NCBI GenBank assembly: GCA_022848865.1 | Contig: JAJISE010000016.1 | Span: forward strand, 1 to 40,385 | From: Candidatus Thermoplasmatota archaeon | GTDB taxonomy: Archaea; Thermoplasmatota; Thermoplasmata; RBG-16-68-12; JAGMCJ01 | Length of the DNA stretch: 40,385 nucleotides | Direction of reading: 5' to 3' | In this document: in pieces, positions 7,542-16,157 of the stretch | How positions within the stretch are numbered: the first letter of the stretch is position 1 | How the letters are laid out: every line of letters starts with the position of its first letter | Notes under the pieces: generated by a model | The model's database searches: none | What the model saw: the letters and a program-made list of their open reading frames with translations, nothing else | What the model was told of the DNA's origin: nothing | Translations under genes and position numbers: made by a program

Positions 7542-8639
7542 ATGAGGGATGTATTTCTGAAGATGGCCACGAGGACTAACTGGAGGACCCTCGTTACCGT
7601 TGTCGGAATAGCAGCGTGCGTGATGTACATGGCGGGAACGACCGCCATGGTGGAGGGGCTCGACTCGGGGACGGACGCTCTGGCGGCCAGGGTGCAGGAG
7701 GGCCCGTACATCGCGCTCGAAGGCTCGAACCTGGCGGACAGCACGGTGCCGATGAGCGTCCTGGACCTGATCGAGGGGAACCGCACGCTCTGCTGGGCCT
7801 CCTGGGTCGACGTTGAGATTCAATCCGTTCACGTAGGCAGCACGTACGCGATCGCGTGCAACGACACGAGCGGGATGGTCGTCCCGGACCTCGCCCCCCT
7901 GAGCGGGTCCTCGCTGTGGATGGGAACCCGCCTGAAGGACGACGCGGAGAGGATGAACATCACCCTCTCGAGCGGCACCGAGGTCGTCCTGGACACCGCG
8001 CAAGGGAACGTGACCCTCGAGTACGAGAGGACGCTCAACTACGGCGCGTTCTTCTCCACCGACTGGGTACTGGTGTCGGAGGACGTCCCCCCGCCGATCG
8101 CGCCGAGCGTGGATTCCGTCTCGTTCATACTCATACCGAAGGAGAGCACCGAGGACCTGGAGAGGCTGCGGGAGGAGGGGCTCATGCTCATACCGATGAC
8201 GGGAACGATCGCCTTCTTCAAGGGAGGGATCGAGCAGGTGCAGTCGAGCCTGTACGTCGTGTCGCTGTCGACGTCGGTCGTGATAGCCGTCCTGGTCGCG
8301 AGCCTGATGAGCGTCGAGGTCCACTACAGGAGGAACGACATCGAGGTCCTCAGGCAGATAGGCGGAAGCCCCTCGCTGATAGCGGGGATATTCACCCTGC
8401 AGACGCTCTACGTGTCCGTCTTTGGCGGGCTTTTGGGAGTCACGCTGGGATACGTGGTCACCAACTTCATCACCTCTTTCGCGCCCCTGATGGGGTACGC
8501 GAGCTTCGTCGTCCCGCAGGCCACCCTGAGCTCGACGTTGCTGCCCTTCATCCTCGCACTGGTGTTCGGGATCATTGGCGGGCTGCCTGTGGCAATTCTT
8601 GCATCGAGAAAGCTGAAGAAGGAGGGACCGCCACGCTGA
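7542..8639 (+). CDS. ABC transporter permease, FtsX/MacB fold (first of two)
   Basis: A 365-residue permease with the MacB/FtsX layout: one N-terminal transmembrane helix (about 15-35), a large extracytoplasmic domain (about 36-235), then three C-terminal helices. The coupling segment YRRNDIEVLRQIGGSP between helices 2 and 3 is the FtsX-family signature contacting the ATPase. A GGAGG ribosome-binding site precedes ATG 7542. The substrate is unknown; relatives export lipoproteins, peptides or drugs or transmit mechanical signals. Its stop TGA (8637-8639) overlaps the next gene's putative CTG start. Confidence 0.85.
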   Translation: MRDVFLKMATRTNWRTLVTVVGIAACVMYMAGTTAMVEGLDSGTDALAARVQEGPYIALEGSNLADSTVPMSVLDLIEGNRTLCWASWVDVEIQSVHVGSTYAIACNDTSGMVVPDLAPLSGSSLWMGTRLKDDAERMNITLSSGTEVVLDTAQGNVTLEYERTLNYGAFFSTDWVLVSEDVPPPIAPSVDSVSFILIPKESTEDLERLREEGLMLIPMTGTIAFFKGGIEQVQSSLYVVSLSTSVVIAVLVASLMSVEVHYRRNDIEVLRQIGGSPSLIAGIFTLQTLYVSVFGGLLGVTLGYVVTNFITSFAPLMGYASFVVPQATLSSTLLPFILALVFGIIGGLPVAILASRKLKKEGPPR

Positions 8640-9838
8640 TCAGGAAGAGGACCGCCGTAGGGCTGGTGCTCTGCATCGCCCTCCTCAGCGGCTCGATCCC
8701 GCTGCTCCTCGCGATAGGCTCACTGCCGCAGGAGCAGTTCTACGGCGAGAACGTGTACGTCGTGTCCCAGATAACCAACGACGAGCCGCTGCCGCCCGAG
8801 CTCCTTGAGGACCTCAGGGACCAGACGTGGATCGACGCCATCAGCCCGGAGACGTATGCCTTCTGCGTGGTGAAGGGCGAGCCCGTGGTCGTGAGGGGCA
8901 TCGACAGCGAGGGCTTCATCGCGATCGACCGGGGCGAGGTCACGTCAGGCTCGGCGGACGGCGTGTTCCTTCTGGCGGGCGAGCGCCTCAGCTCGAGACT
9001 TGACATCAACCTGGGCGACAGGATCATACTCACCGGATCGACGCACCCCTACCTGGAGGAGATGGAGGTCACGGGAATCTACGAGAGCGGCGGCCCGCCG
9101 AACGACGAGATACTCATCCCGCTGAACCGCTCGTGGGGCATATCCCCCGTGGGAAAGGACGGCCTGCTCGCCATCAGGGTGAGGACGGACGAGTATGACA
9201 CCCTGAAGGATCACCTGAACGGGACCGGTGTCCCCCTCGTCCTCGGGGACGGGACGAAGAGCGTCGTGCTGAACAGCGACGAGAGGTTCGACGCGAGGCT
9301 GGCCACCCTCCTGTTCCAGCATCCCGAGCTGGGCGGTGAGAGGGGCGTGGCGCACACGAGCGTCTTCGTCCAGCAGGCGGGAAGCAGCGTCCAGATCGTC
9401 GTCTGGGGATTCCTCGTCCTCAACAGCGCCCTCATCACATTCGGGATCGTCGCCGTGCTGGCCAAGGCCGTGGTCGAGAAGAGAAGGGACTTCGGCGTGC
9501 TCTCGGCGATCGGTGCGAACCGAGCGCAAATGGCCAGGATGCTCCTGCGGGACCTGGTCATCCTCTCCGTGCCGGCGGTCCTGGCGGGGATCCTCCTCGG
9601 GTATCTCCTCGCGACCGCCCTCGGTGCAGGGGACGTCATAATCCTCTTCGGCCATTCCATCCAGCCCTCGTACGATCTCGTGCTTCTTGTCCAGCTCGCG
9701 GCTGCGGGACTCGTCCTGTCGATCGTCCTGGGCACGGTGATCTACCACCTGATAAGCGGCGAGAGGCCCGTGGAGATGATGCGCGGCGTCGCTGCGAGAG
9801 AGGAGAGGAAGACGCTGGAGGAGGTGCTCTCGGATTGA
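8636..9838 (+). CDS. ABC transporter permease, FtsX/MacB fold (second), probable CTG start
   Basis: About 400 residues with the same layout as its neighbour: an N-terminal helix (RTAVGLVLCIALLSG), a large external domain, and three C-terminal helices with the coupling motif EKRRDFGVLSAIGANR. The two probably pair as a heterodimer. No ATG is available near the N-terminus. The most likely start is CTG 8636, which follows GGAGGG (8621-8626) by 9 bases and overlaps the upstream stop as CTGA. The next gene uses the same arrangement with TTGA. A GTG at 8666 is the alternative, but it would remove the basic IRKRT start and part of the first helix. Confidence 0.75.
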   Translation: MIRKRTAVGLVLCIALLSGSIPLLLAIGSLPQEQFYGENVYVVSQITNDEPLPPELLEDLRDQTWIDAISPETYAFCVVKGEPVVVRGIDSEGFIAIDRGEVTSGSADGVFLLAGERLSSRLDINLGDRIILTGSTHPYLEEMEVTGIYESGGPPNDEILIPLNRSWGISPVGKDGLLAIRVRTDEYDTLKDHLNGTGVPLVLGDGTKSVVLNSDERFDARLATLLFQHPELGGERGVAHTSVFVQQAGSSVQIVVWGFLVLNSALITFGIVAVLAKAVVEKRRDFGVLSAIGANRAQMARMLLRDLVILSVPAVLAGILLGYLLATALGAGDVIILFGHSIQPSYDLVLLVQLAAAGLVLSIVLGTVIYHLISGERPVEMMRGVAAREERKTLEEVLSD

Positions 9839-11475
9839 GGAGACACGCCCTTCCCATCATGCTCATCTTCTTCGTGGCGCTCACCATCAGGCTGGTCCCG
9901 CTCCTCTTCTCCCCGCTGCCGTACAACATTGACGGCTTCCCGCAGGCGAGGATAGCCGAGGACATCATGGACACGGGGAGGTGGTACGACGGCGGCCCGC
10001 TCGTGGAGCTGGAGTACAACGAGAAGCTACCCATCCTGCCGCTGTACTTCGCCATCAGCTCCCTCGCGGCGGGAGAGGAGCCCCTCTACTTCATCCAGAT
10101 AGCGATGGTCCTGCTCACGTCCCTCTCAGCAGTGTTCGTGTACATCCTGGCGTTCAAGATCACGGACTCCAGGGTCGCGGCCATCTTCGCGGGGCTGTTC
10201 ATGGCGCTCTGCGGCACGTATGTCTTCCTGACGGCATCGATAATGAAGCAGAACATAGGCCTGGTCCTCCTGCCGATAGTGCTCTACCTGTACCACGAGA
10301 GGCACAATCCCAAGTACAGGGCGCTGGCGGCGTTCCTGCTCCTCTTCATGGGCCTGGCGCACCACCTGGCGACGCTCATCGCCTTCGGGATGATTACGTA
10401 CATGATGGCGGCCCAGAACGTGGAGAGCCTGAGGAGGGGAGAGTGGAGGTGGAGGTCCTTCCTGCTGGACGTGCTCCTCGGGCCCGCTCTGATCCTCGCG
10501 ATCGTTGCGTACTACCTCGCGGTCGAGATGCCCTTCTTCATGGATGCCATGGACGTGAACACGATCTTCCTCTTCATGTCCGTGTACTTCCTCGTAGCGC
10601 TGCTGGCGGTCCACCTGTCATCTCCCAAGACGCTGAAACCTTGGTTCACGAACACCAAGAGGTCGCTCCCCAAGTACATCGACCAGAAGGTGCTGTTCAT
10701 CCTCGGCGCCGCATCCCTGCTCGTTCTGAACCACTACACGAACGTCTTCACTGGCACGATAAGGACGAAGGGCGACTTCCTCATCATCGCGGCCCCTTCC
10801 ATCGCGCTCCTGTTCGTTGCGCTCGTGGGCTTCAATGTGATGCGGAACTCGGAAACGCGGTTCAGACCTCTCATCACAGCGGCCTTCATGGCCCCGATCG
10901 CGGTGATGCTGTTCTCCTTCCTCTGGGGGCTGAACCCCGAGTCGTTCGTCGTCCTCTACAGGACCTATGACTACATGGACGTCGCTTTGGCCGTCTCGAT
11001 AGGCATCGCCTTTGCGGTGGCGCTAAAGAAGTCCAGGTCCCCCGCCAGAAAGGCCGTGCTTGCCGCCTCCTTCCTGGGGCTCATCCTTCTGACAACGCCG
11101 CTCGCGTACGGGAGCGAGGATTTCTACGATGTGCAGAACACGACCTATCCCGCGGAGTTCAGTGCGATGGAGCACATGAATGCGCTCAACATAAGCAATC
11201 TAGGATCGGACCAGAGGCTCCACGACACGTACAGATACTACTTCGGCGAGGACGAGGGCGATGGACTCCTCCCGTTCCGTATGGCGACAGGCAGTGACAT
11301 CACCATGTACGACTACCTCCTCCTCGAGTCGAAATGGACGACGAAGGGCGCCCAGGAGCACCCGCTACCGAGCGTGGTCATTGAGGACAGCATCTTCAAA
11401 AGAACGGTGGCGGAGGCCGACCTCATCTACAATTCGGGGCCGGGAGAGACCGAGATATTCATCGTGGCCAACTAG
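9835..11475 (+). CDS. Polytopic membrane protein resembling GT-C glycosyltransferases
   Basis: A 546-residue protein with roughly 11-12 transmembrane segments. The first external loop begins right after helix 1 and contains YNIDGFPQARIAEDIMDTG, with acidic residues placed like the catalytic loop of GT-C enzymes (oligosaccharyltransferase and PMT-like). A soluble C-terminal part of ~110 residues follows. The start is TTG 9835, overlapping the upstream permease stop as TTGA, with GGAGG sites just upstream, so it is translated coupled to the ABC permease. GT-C enzymes use lipid-linked sugars outside the membrane, which fits the nearby flippase and epimerase, but the reaction here is inferred. 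Its end overlaps the convergent KaiC-like gene by four bases. Confidence 0.65.
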   Translation: MRRHALPIMLIFFVALTIRLVPLLFSPLPYNIDGFPQARIAEDIMDTGRWYDGGPLVELEYNEKLPILPLYFAISSLAAGEEPLYFIQIAMVLLTSLSAVFVYILAFKITDSRVAAIFAGLFMALCGTYVFLTASIMKQNIGLVLLPIVLYLYHERHNPKYRALAAFLLLFMGLAHHLATLIAFGMITYMMAAQNVESLRRGEWRWRSFLLDVLLGPALILAIVAYYLAVEMPFFMDAMDVNTIFLFMSVYFLVALLAVHLSSPKTLKPWFTNTKRSLPKYIDQKVLFILGAASLLVLNHYTNVFTGTIRTKGDFLIIAAPSIALLFVALVGFNVMRNSETRFRPLITAAFMAPIAVMLFSFLWGLNPESFVVLYRTYDYMDVALAVSIGIAFAVALKKSRSPARKAVLAASFLGLILLTTPLAYGSEDFYDVQNTTYPAEFSAMEHMNALNISNLGSDQRLHDTYRYYFGEDEGDGLLPFRMATGSDITMYDYLLLESKWTTKGAQEHPLPSVVIEDSIFKRTVAEADLIYNSGPGETEIFIVAN

Positions 11476-12254
11476 AGCCGTGAGACCATTCTGCCCACGT
11501 CATACCGCTTCGGAGAGGCCCAGAACCTGCGGTCCTTGAACTCGAGAACGTAGTACCCCGGGTCGTGATTGACCTCTCTCATCTTCGTGCACCTGAGGAC
11601 CCTCGAGAGGTTCAGCTCCGCGGACGTCTCCATGAGCAGGTGGAGGATGCCGTCGGCCATGAAGTCGCTCTCGCGCACGATCTTCTCGTCCGGGGGGTTC
11701 TCGGATATTATGAACGTCGTGGTCCCCAGATCGTGAAGCCACCTGAAGAGTCTGAAGAGGCCGTACCTGCTGTTCCTGATGCCGCACACGATCTCGACAA
11801 GGGGCAGGGAGTCTATGACCAGGAGATCGTAGTCGATCACCTTCTTCTGGGTCTCCAGTATGTTCCTGAACTTCTTGAACCAGGGGGATTCCCTTCTCCC
11901 GTCCTCGCCAGAGTCGCCCATCCAGTCCTCCTCACCCTGGCGGAATACGGAGAGATCGAGGATCTCGACGCCGAACTCCCTGCCGACGAACATCCCCAGC
12001 TTCTGCATCTGCCTGATCAGGCTCTCCCTTGTCTGCTCCAGGGTGACGTACAGACCGCTTGCCAGGTCCTCCCTCGCGTTGTTGTAGAGGATGCTGAACG
12101 CCAGCGTGGATTTCATCGTCCCGGGCGCACCGGAGACCAGGACTATGTGACCCTGTGGGATCCCATCACCGAGATGGCTGTCAAAGCCCTCGATGTAGGT
12201 GCTGTAAGCCTTCTCCATCTTCTCAGGGCTGGGCTGAGCTTCTGAGATAGACAT
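11472..12254 (-). CDS. KaiC/RAD55-like (GvpD-type) RecA-superfamily ATPase
   Basis: A 260-residue single RecA-fold ATPase. The Walker A loop at residues 42-50 reads GAPGTMKST, with Met in place of the usual Gly before the Lys. Walker B is YDLLVIDSLP (about 143-152). The start at 12254 is supported by the TATA-like CTTATAATC centred 26-27 bp upstream, so the mRNA is probably leaderless. Related archaeal proteins are RAD55/KaiC-like or GvpD-like regulators often linked to signalling, chemotaxis or gas-vesicle control. The exact role is unknown. It lies directly behind valS but has its own promoter and an operator-like element shared with the Rab/TPR GTPase at 17358-18158. Confidence 0.8.
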   Translation of the reverse strand: MSISEAQPSPEKMEKAYSTYIEGFDSHLGDGIPQGHIVLVSGAPGTMKSTLAFSILYNNAREDLASGLYVTLEQTRESLIRQMQKLGMFVGREFGVEILDLSVFRQGEEDWMGDSGEDGRRESPWFKKFRNILETQKKVIDYDLLVIDSLPLVEIVCGIRNSRYGLFRLFRWLHDLGTTTFIISENPPDEKIVRESDFMADGILHLLMETSAELNLSRVLRCTKMREVNHDPGYYVLEFKDRRFWASPKRYDVGRMVSRL

Positions 12255-12275
12255 CGCCTATCGATTCTGGAAAGC

Positions 12276-12315
12276 GATTATAAGCTGTTTGCCGTGATTA
12301 TCAGTGTTGATAGCG
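12276..12315 (-). promoter_or_regulatory. Promoter and putative operator of the KaiC-like gene
   Basis: The TATA-like CTTATAATCG occupies 12276-12285, about 26 bp from the ATG at 12254. Upstream, at 12296-12312, is GATTATCA-N4-TGATA, whose TATCA-N4-TGATA core is a perfect inverted repeat centred 25 bp from the TATA centre. The same core, at the same offset, precedes the Rab/TPR GTPase gene. The element fills the gap behind the valS stop codon. Activator binding next to the BRE/TATA region is the likely role, by inference. Confidence 0.5.
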
Positions 12316-12317
12316 GA

Positions 12318-14633
12318 CTAGCTGGCCAGCCTGTGCATCCTCGTCAGGTCGTCCTCGAAGGGCTTCAGCTCGCCTGGAATCGAAACCCCGGATATATCCT
12401 CGCGCAGGCTGAGCCCGCTCTCCTTCTTCAGCTTCCAGACCTCGGAGTTGAAGTCCATCAACTGCTGCGTGAGCTCGGTCAGCGGGCTGCTCCGATCCTC
12501 CCGCATGGAGGGCATCTCCTCCCTGTGGACGTCCCCGCCGTAGATCTCCTCCCAGATCCTGGCGGTTATGAACGGCGTTATCGGTGCCATCAGCCTCAGC
12601 AGGACCCTGAGGACCTCGTGCAGAGCGTAGAGCGAACCTGTCTGGCCCTCGTAGGCCCTCCCCTTGACCATCTCAACGTAGTGGGGCGCGAAGACGTTCC
12701 ACAGGAACTCCCTCACCCTGTTGGAGGGGACGAAGAAGTCGAAGTCCTCGTATGACTCCCTGCACGCCTCCGTCAGGGCGTTCACCTCCGCCAGTATCCA
12801 CTCGTCCGCGGGGCTCAGATCGCCCTTCTCCCCGGCGGGGAACGAGGATATGAACCGCGCCACGTTCCAGAGCTTCGTGAGGAACTTCTTGGCCCCGCCG
12901 ATCCTCTCATCGGATATGCGGAAGTCCGCCCCGATGGCGCAGCCGGCAGCGGACCAGTAGCGGAACGCGTCGGCGCCGTGCTTCTCGATCACCGGACCGG
13001 GGTCGATCACATTGCCGAGCGTCCTGTGCATCGCCCGCCCGTTCTCGTCCAGTCCCATCCCGTGAATGAAGACGTGCTGGAACGGCTTCTTCCCAGTGAC
13101 GAGGAAGCTCTTCAGGTGCGTGTAGTGCAGCCATGTGCGCACGATGTCCCGCCCCTGCGGCCGGAGCGAGCAGGGGAAGTTGTCCTTGAAGAAGCCCTCG
13201 TCCTGCATGTACTTGGTGACAATGAGATTCGAGTTGCTCGAGTCCATCCAGGTGTCGAACACTCGGTCCTCGCCGGTGAAGCTGCTCCCCCCGCACTTGG
13301 GACACGACTCGAGCGGCGGCGGGTCCTTCCACGGCTGGTAGTACTCCCCCGGTGGCGGGACGATGACCTCCCCGCAACCGTCGCAGTACCAGAGCGGGAT
13401 CTCGGTGTGGTAGTAGCGCCTCCTGCTCACGGGCCAGTCTATCGTTATCGCATCGAGCCACGTGTCGAGGTACCGCTTGGAATCGGACGGGTGGAACTCC
13501 ATCTCCCCCGCCAGCTTCCTGAGCTCGGGGACGAACTCAATCTGCTTGACGTACCACTCCTCCATTGAGATGAACTCGACCGACGTCCTGGAGCGGCTGC
13601 ACATCGGGCTGACGTGCATTATGGACTCCTCTTTCACGACGAGCCCCTGCTCGTGTAGGTCGTCGGTGATCGCCCGCCTGGCCTCCTCGGTGGTCATCCC
13701 CGCATACTTGCCGGCGGCCTCGGTCATCCTGCCCTCCACGTCGATCCCCTTCACCGCCTCCAGGCCGAGCTCCCTGAAGAACTGGACATCGACCTGGTCA
13801 CCGTAGGAGCACATCATCGCGGCGCCGGTACCGAACTCGGGCTTCGCGTAGTGATGCGGGTAGATGTTGACCTCCGTCCCGTATATCGGGACGATGGCCT
13901 TCTTGTTCTGGATGTGCGCGAACCTCTCATCGCCCGGATGCACGATGACGGCCTTGCACGCGCAGAGGAGCTCCGGGCGGGTCGTCGCGATGGGCAGGTC
14001 CTCGCCCGTGTCCTTGACCTTGAAGTTGACCGTCGTCATCGTGGACGGCTTCTCGACATACTCGATCTCCGCCTCCGCGATGGGCGTCTTGCAGGCGGGG
14101 CAGTAGAAGCTGGGCCTCTCGCCCTTGTAGACGAGCCCCTTGTGCCACAGGTCGATGAAGACCGCCTGCGTTATCCGCCTGTACTCGGGAGTGTCGGTCT
14201 CGTAGTAGCTATCCTCCCAGTCCGCGGACATCCCCATCCTGTGGGAGAGGTCCAGTATGCCCTCGGAGATCTTGCCGATCTCCTCCCTGCAGATGTCGAT
14301 GAACTCCTGGCGGTCGAACTCGTGCAGGCTCTTCTTGTGCTTCCTCTCGACCGTCAGCTCGATGTTTATGCCGTTCTTGTCCAGGCAGAAGGGGAAGAGG
14401 ACCTCGTACCCGAGCATCCTCCTCGAGCGGGCGATCATGTCGATGAGCGAGTAGCCGGCGACCGCCCCGATGTGCCACGTGCCCGAAGGATACGGCGGCG
14501 GGGTGTCTATGACGAACACGGGCTTCCCGGAATCGGGATCGAAGGGATGCAGGTCCTCCTGGGTCCATCTGTCCAGGAGTTCCTCCTCGAACTTGATTTC
14601 CCATCGTTTTTCCGTGATCTTGGGAGCAGCCAT
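12318..14633 (-). CDS. valS: Valyl-tRNA synthetase (class Ia)
   Basis: About 771 residues of a class Ia synthetase that charges tRNA-Val. The N-terminal nucleotide-binding half has PPPYPSGTWHIGA (the HIGH position is H54-I-G-A57). An editing-domain stretch IATTRPELLCACKAVIVHP follows, then Zn-ribbon-like CPAC and CDGC...CPKC pairs. The second signature at about residue 533 is AMHRTLGN where KMSKSxGN is expected. The C-terminal anticodon-binding helices follow (FVPSNRVREFLWN and after). The start is placed at the ATG at 14633 because GGGAGG lies immediately upstream; a codon five residues earlier (14648) is possible. The short length and HIG-x form suit archaeal ValRS. The departures from the consensus signatures are discussed separately. 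Confidence 0.85.
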   Translation of the reverse strand: MAAPKITEKRWEIKFEEELLDRWTQEDLHPFDPDSGKPVFVIDTPPPYPSGTWHIGAVAGYSLIDMIARSRRMLGYEVLFPFCLDKNGINIELTVERKHKKSLHEFDRQEFIDICREEIGKISEGILDLSHRMGMSADWEDSYYETDTPEYRRITQAVFIDLWHKGLVYKGERPSFYCPACKTPIAEAEIEYVEKPSTMTTVNFKVKDTGEDLPIATTRPELLCACKAVIVHPGDERFAHIQNKKAIVPIYGTEVNIYPHHYAKPEFGTGAAMMCSYGDQVDVQFFRELGLEAVKGIDVEGRMTEAAGKYAGMTTEEARRAITDDLHEQGLVVKEESIMHVSPMCSRSRTSVEFISMEEWYVKQIEFVPELRKLAGEMEFHPSDSKRYLDTWLDAITIDWPVSRRRYYHTEIPLWYCDGCGEVIVPPPGEYYQPWKDPPPLESCPKCGGSSFTGEDRVFDTWMDSSNSNLIVTKYMQDEGFFKDNFPCSLRPQGRDIVRTWLHYTHLKSFLVTGKKPFQHVFIHGMGLDENGRAMHRTLGNVIDPGPVIEKHGADAFRYWSAAGCAIGADFRISDERIGGAKKFLTKLWNVARFISSFPAGEKGDLSPADEWILAEVNALTEACRESYEDFDFFVPSNRVREFLWNVFAPHYVEMVKGRAYEGQTGSLYALHEVLRVLLRLMAPITPFITARIWEEIYGGDVHREEMPSMREDRSSPLTELTQQLMDFNSEVWKLKKESGLSLREDISGVSIPGELKPFEDDLTRMHRLAS

Positions 14634-14745
14634 GCGACCTCCCTTCACGATTCACTTCTGCTATAAAAAGAGAAGCCCCGCCGATGGTATGACTGGTAGC
14701 GCTGAACGCTCTTCCCTCGCTCCTCGGGTATCGGAAGCGAAACGC

Positions 14746-14752
14746 TTTTTAT
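14746..14752 (+). promoter_or_regulatory. TATA box of nadE
   Basis: A TTTTTAT element centred about 26 bp upstream of the ATG at 14775 is placed exactly for a leaderless transcript and decides this start over the upstream in-frame TTG at 14763. valS starts divergently at 14633. Confidence 0.5.
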
Positions 14753-14774
14753 CGCTGAGCCCTTGGCAGGGCTG

Positions 14775-15578
14775 ATGGCGCTCACGCCCAAGTTCAGGAA
14801 GGAGCTCGTCACGGTCATAGAGATGTTCCTGCGGGACTACCTGAAGAAGTCGGGAAGGAAGGGCATCCTCGTCGGGATGAGCGGGGGACTGGATTCCGCC
14901 ATCGTGGCGGCGCTCTGCGCTCGTGCTGTGGGACCGGAGAGCACCGCTTGCATCCACCTTCCGGACAAGGACTCGCCCAAGCAGGACGAGAAGGATGCGA
15001 GAGAGCACGCGGAGTCGCTGGGGATATCCTACATCGCGATCCCGATCGACGGCTTCGTGGAGTCGTTCCTCTCCCTGGAGGATACAGACGACAGGGTGAG
15101 GCTGGGCAACATCAAGGCGAGGTGCAGGATGGTCGTCCTCTACCACGCCGCGCATTCGATGGACCATATAGTCGCGGGAACGAGCAACAAGAGCGAGCTC
15201 CTCGTCGGGTACTTCACGAAGTACGGTGACGGGGCCTCGGACATCGCTCCCATAGGGGACCTCTACAAGACGCAGGTCAGGGACCTGGCGAAGGAGATAG
15301 GCATCCCGGACCGCCTGATGGAGAAGACGCCTTCGGCCGCCCTCTACCCCGGCCAATCGGACGAGGAGGAGCTGGGGATCTCCTACGCGGAGCTGGATTC
15401 GGTCCTGCTGGGCATCGAGCTGGGCTTCACTGCGGAGGACATCGTCGAGCGGACGGGGACGGACCTCGCGAAGGTGCACGACGTCTTCGAGCGGGTGAAG
15501 AAGAGCGCCCACAAGAGGCGGCTTGGGCTAGTGCCTAAGCTTGGCATAAGCACGGTCGGACTCGACTGGCGGGAGTAG
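14775..15578 (+). CDS. nadE: NH3-dependent NAD+ synthetase
   Basis: About 267 residues of an N-type ATP pyrophosphatase that converts nicotinic acid adenine dinucleotide plus ammonia and ATP to NAD+, the last step of NAD synthesis. The ATP-binding P-loop SGGLDSA is at residues 36-42, followed by NIKARCRM, the GTSNKSELLVGYFTKYGDG signature, and PIGDLYKTQV. There is no N-terminal nitrilase domain, so it uses free ammonia. The length is usual for the archaeal enzyme. Its 3' end overlaps the convergent PH-like gene by 51 bp; both frames are well supported. Confidence 0.93.
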   Translation: MALTPKFRKELVTVIEMFLRDYLKKSGRKGILVGMSGGLDSAIVAALCARAVGPESTACIHLPDKDSPKQDEKDAREHAESLGISYIAIPIDGFVESFLSLEDTDDRVRLGNIKARCRMVVLYHAAHSMDHIVAGTSNKSELLVGYFTKYGDGASDIAPIGDLYKTQVRDLAKEIGIPDRLMEKTPSAALYPGQSDEEELGISYAELDSVLLGIELGFTAEDIVERTGTDLAKVHDVFERVKKSAHKRRLGLVPKLGISTVGLDWRE

Positions 15579-16073
15579 TCCCATTCTCTCCCGCACTGCG
15601 TAGACGAACCTCTCCGGCTCGTCCACGCTGACGATGAGCTCGGTCGCCGACTTGCCCAGCACGAGAAGGAAGCGGATGGGGTTCCTCAGCCTTATGGAGA
15701 CGAGCCCGTGTTGCGATGTCGCGATGAAGACCTTGTCCTTGACCCAGGAGGACTTCACACCGTACTTGGCGACCTCGTTGGTCATCCCGATGGACTCGAT
15801 CTCGGCGTAGGGGATGGACACCTTGAAGTACAGCCCCTGTCTCAGCACGAGCATGGCCAGTGTGACCCAGTGATTGGTGAAGAACGGGGAAACGCCCACG
15901 ACGATGAGATACACGGCCAGCATCACGATGAGGAGGACCGACCAGGCCCCGAAGACGGGGAACAAGGATACCAGCATGAGCACGAGCCCCACGACCATCA
16001 GTACCAGGATCAGCCTGAGGACGAGGTACCCCTTCGGATAGGTGAAATCCAGCCTCCTGGACGAGTGCTCCAT
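15528..16073 (-). CDS. Membrane protein with C-terminal PH-like domain
   Basis: About 181 residues: two transmembrane helices near the N-terminus (YLVLRLILVLMVVGLVLMLV and AWSVLLIVMLAVYLIVVGV), then a soluble beta-rich segment (LYFKVSIPYAEIESIGMT through IRLRNPIRFLLVLG and IVSVDEPERFVYAVRERM). The pattern resembles bacterial PH-domain proteins of the YdbT/YcxB kind, membrane proteins of poorly known function. I chose ATG 16073 because a TATA-like ATATCAATA lies about 27-30 bp upstream; an ATG at 16145 in the same frame is a less likely start. The gene ends inside nadE. Confidence 0.65.
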   Translation of the reverse strand: MEHSSRRLDFTYPKGYLVLRLILVLMVVGLVLMLVSLFPVFGAWSVLLIVMLAVYLIVVGVSPFFTNHWVTLAMLVLRQGLYFKVSIPYAEIESIGMTNEVAKYGVKSSWVKDKVFIATSQHGLVSIRLRNPIRFLLVLGKSATELIVSVDEPERFVYAVRERMGLLPPVESDRAYAKLRH

Positions 16074-16157
16074 CGTTGCTCTCAAGAACCCGGTCCCTAT
16101 TGATATTTTCCCCTTGGTTATGCAGAACAGTTCCGAAAGCTTCATTATCGTTCCCTG

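Noticed and set aside
6670-8324. Long minus-strand extensions of the membrane-protein and ABC ATPase frames
   Set aside because: The upstream parts run antisense to the ATPase and permease genes, are rich in Arg, Pro and Gly of high-GC shadow type, and the true genes have good starts at 6669 and 7457.
8945-9748. A 267-residue minus-strand frame inside the second permease
   Set aside because: It mirrors the permease in another frame, with Asp/Arg/Glu-rich composition and no family motifs.
9981-10970. A 329-residue plus-strand frame over the GT-C-like gene
   Set aside because: It is a frame-shifted shadow with Pro/Arg/Gly composition; the overlapping frame gives clear membrane helices.
13851-14666. 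A 271-residue plus-strand frame across valS
   Set aside because: It is a shadow of the synthetase; the valS reading has recognised motifs over the full length.
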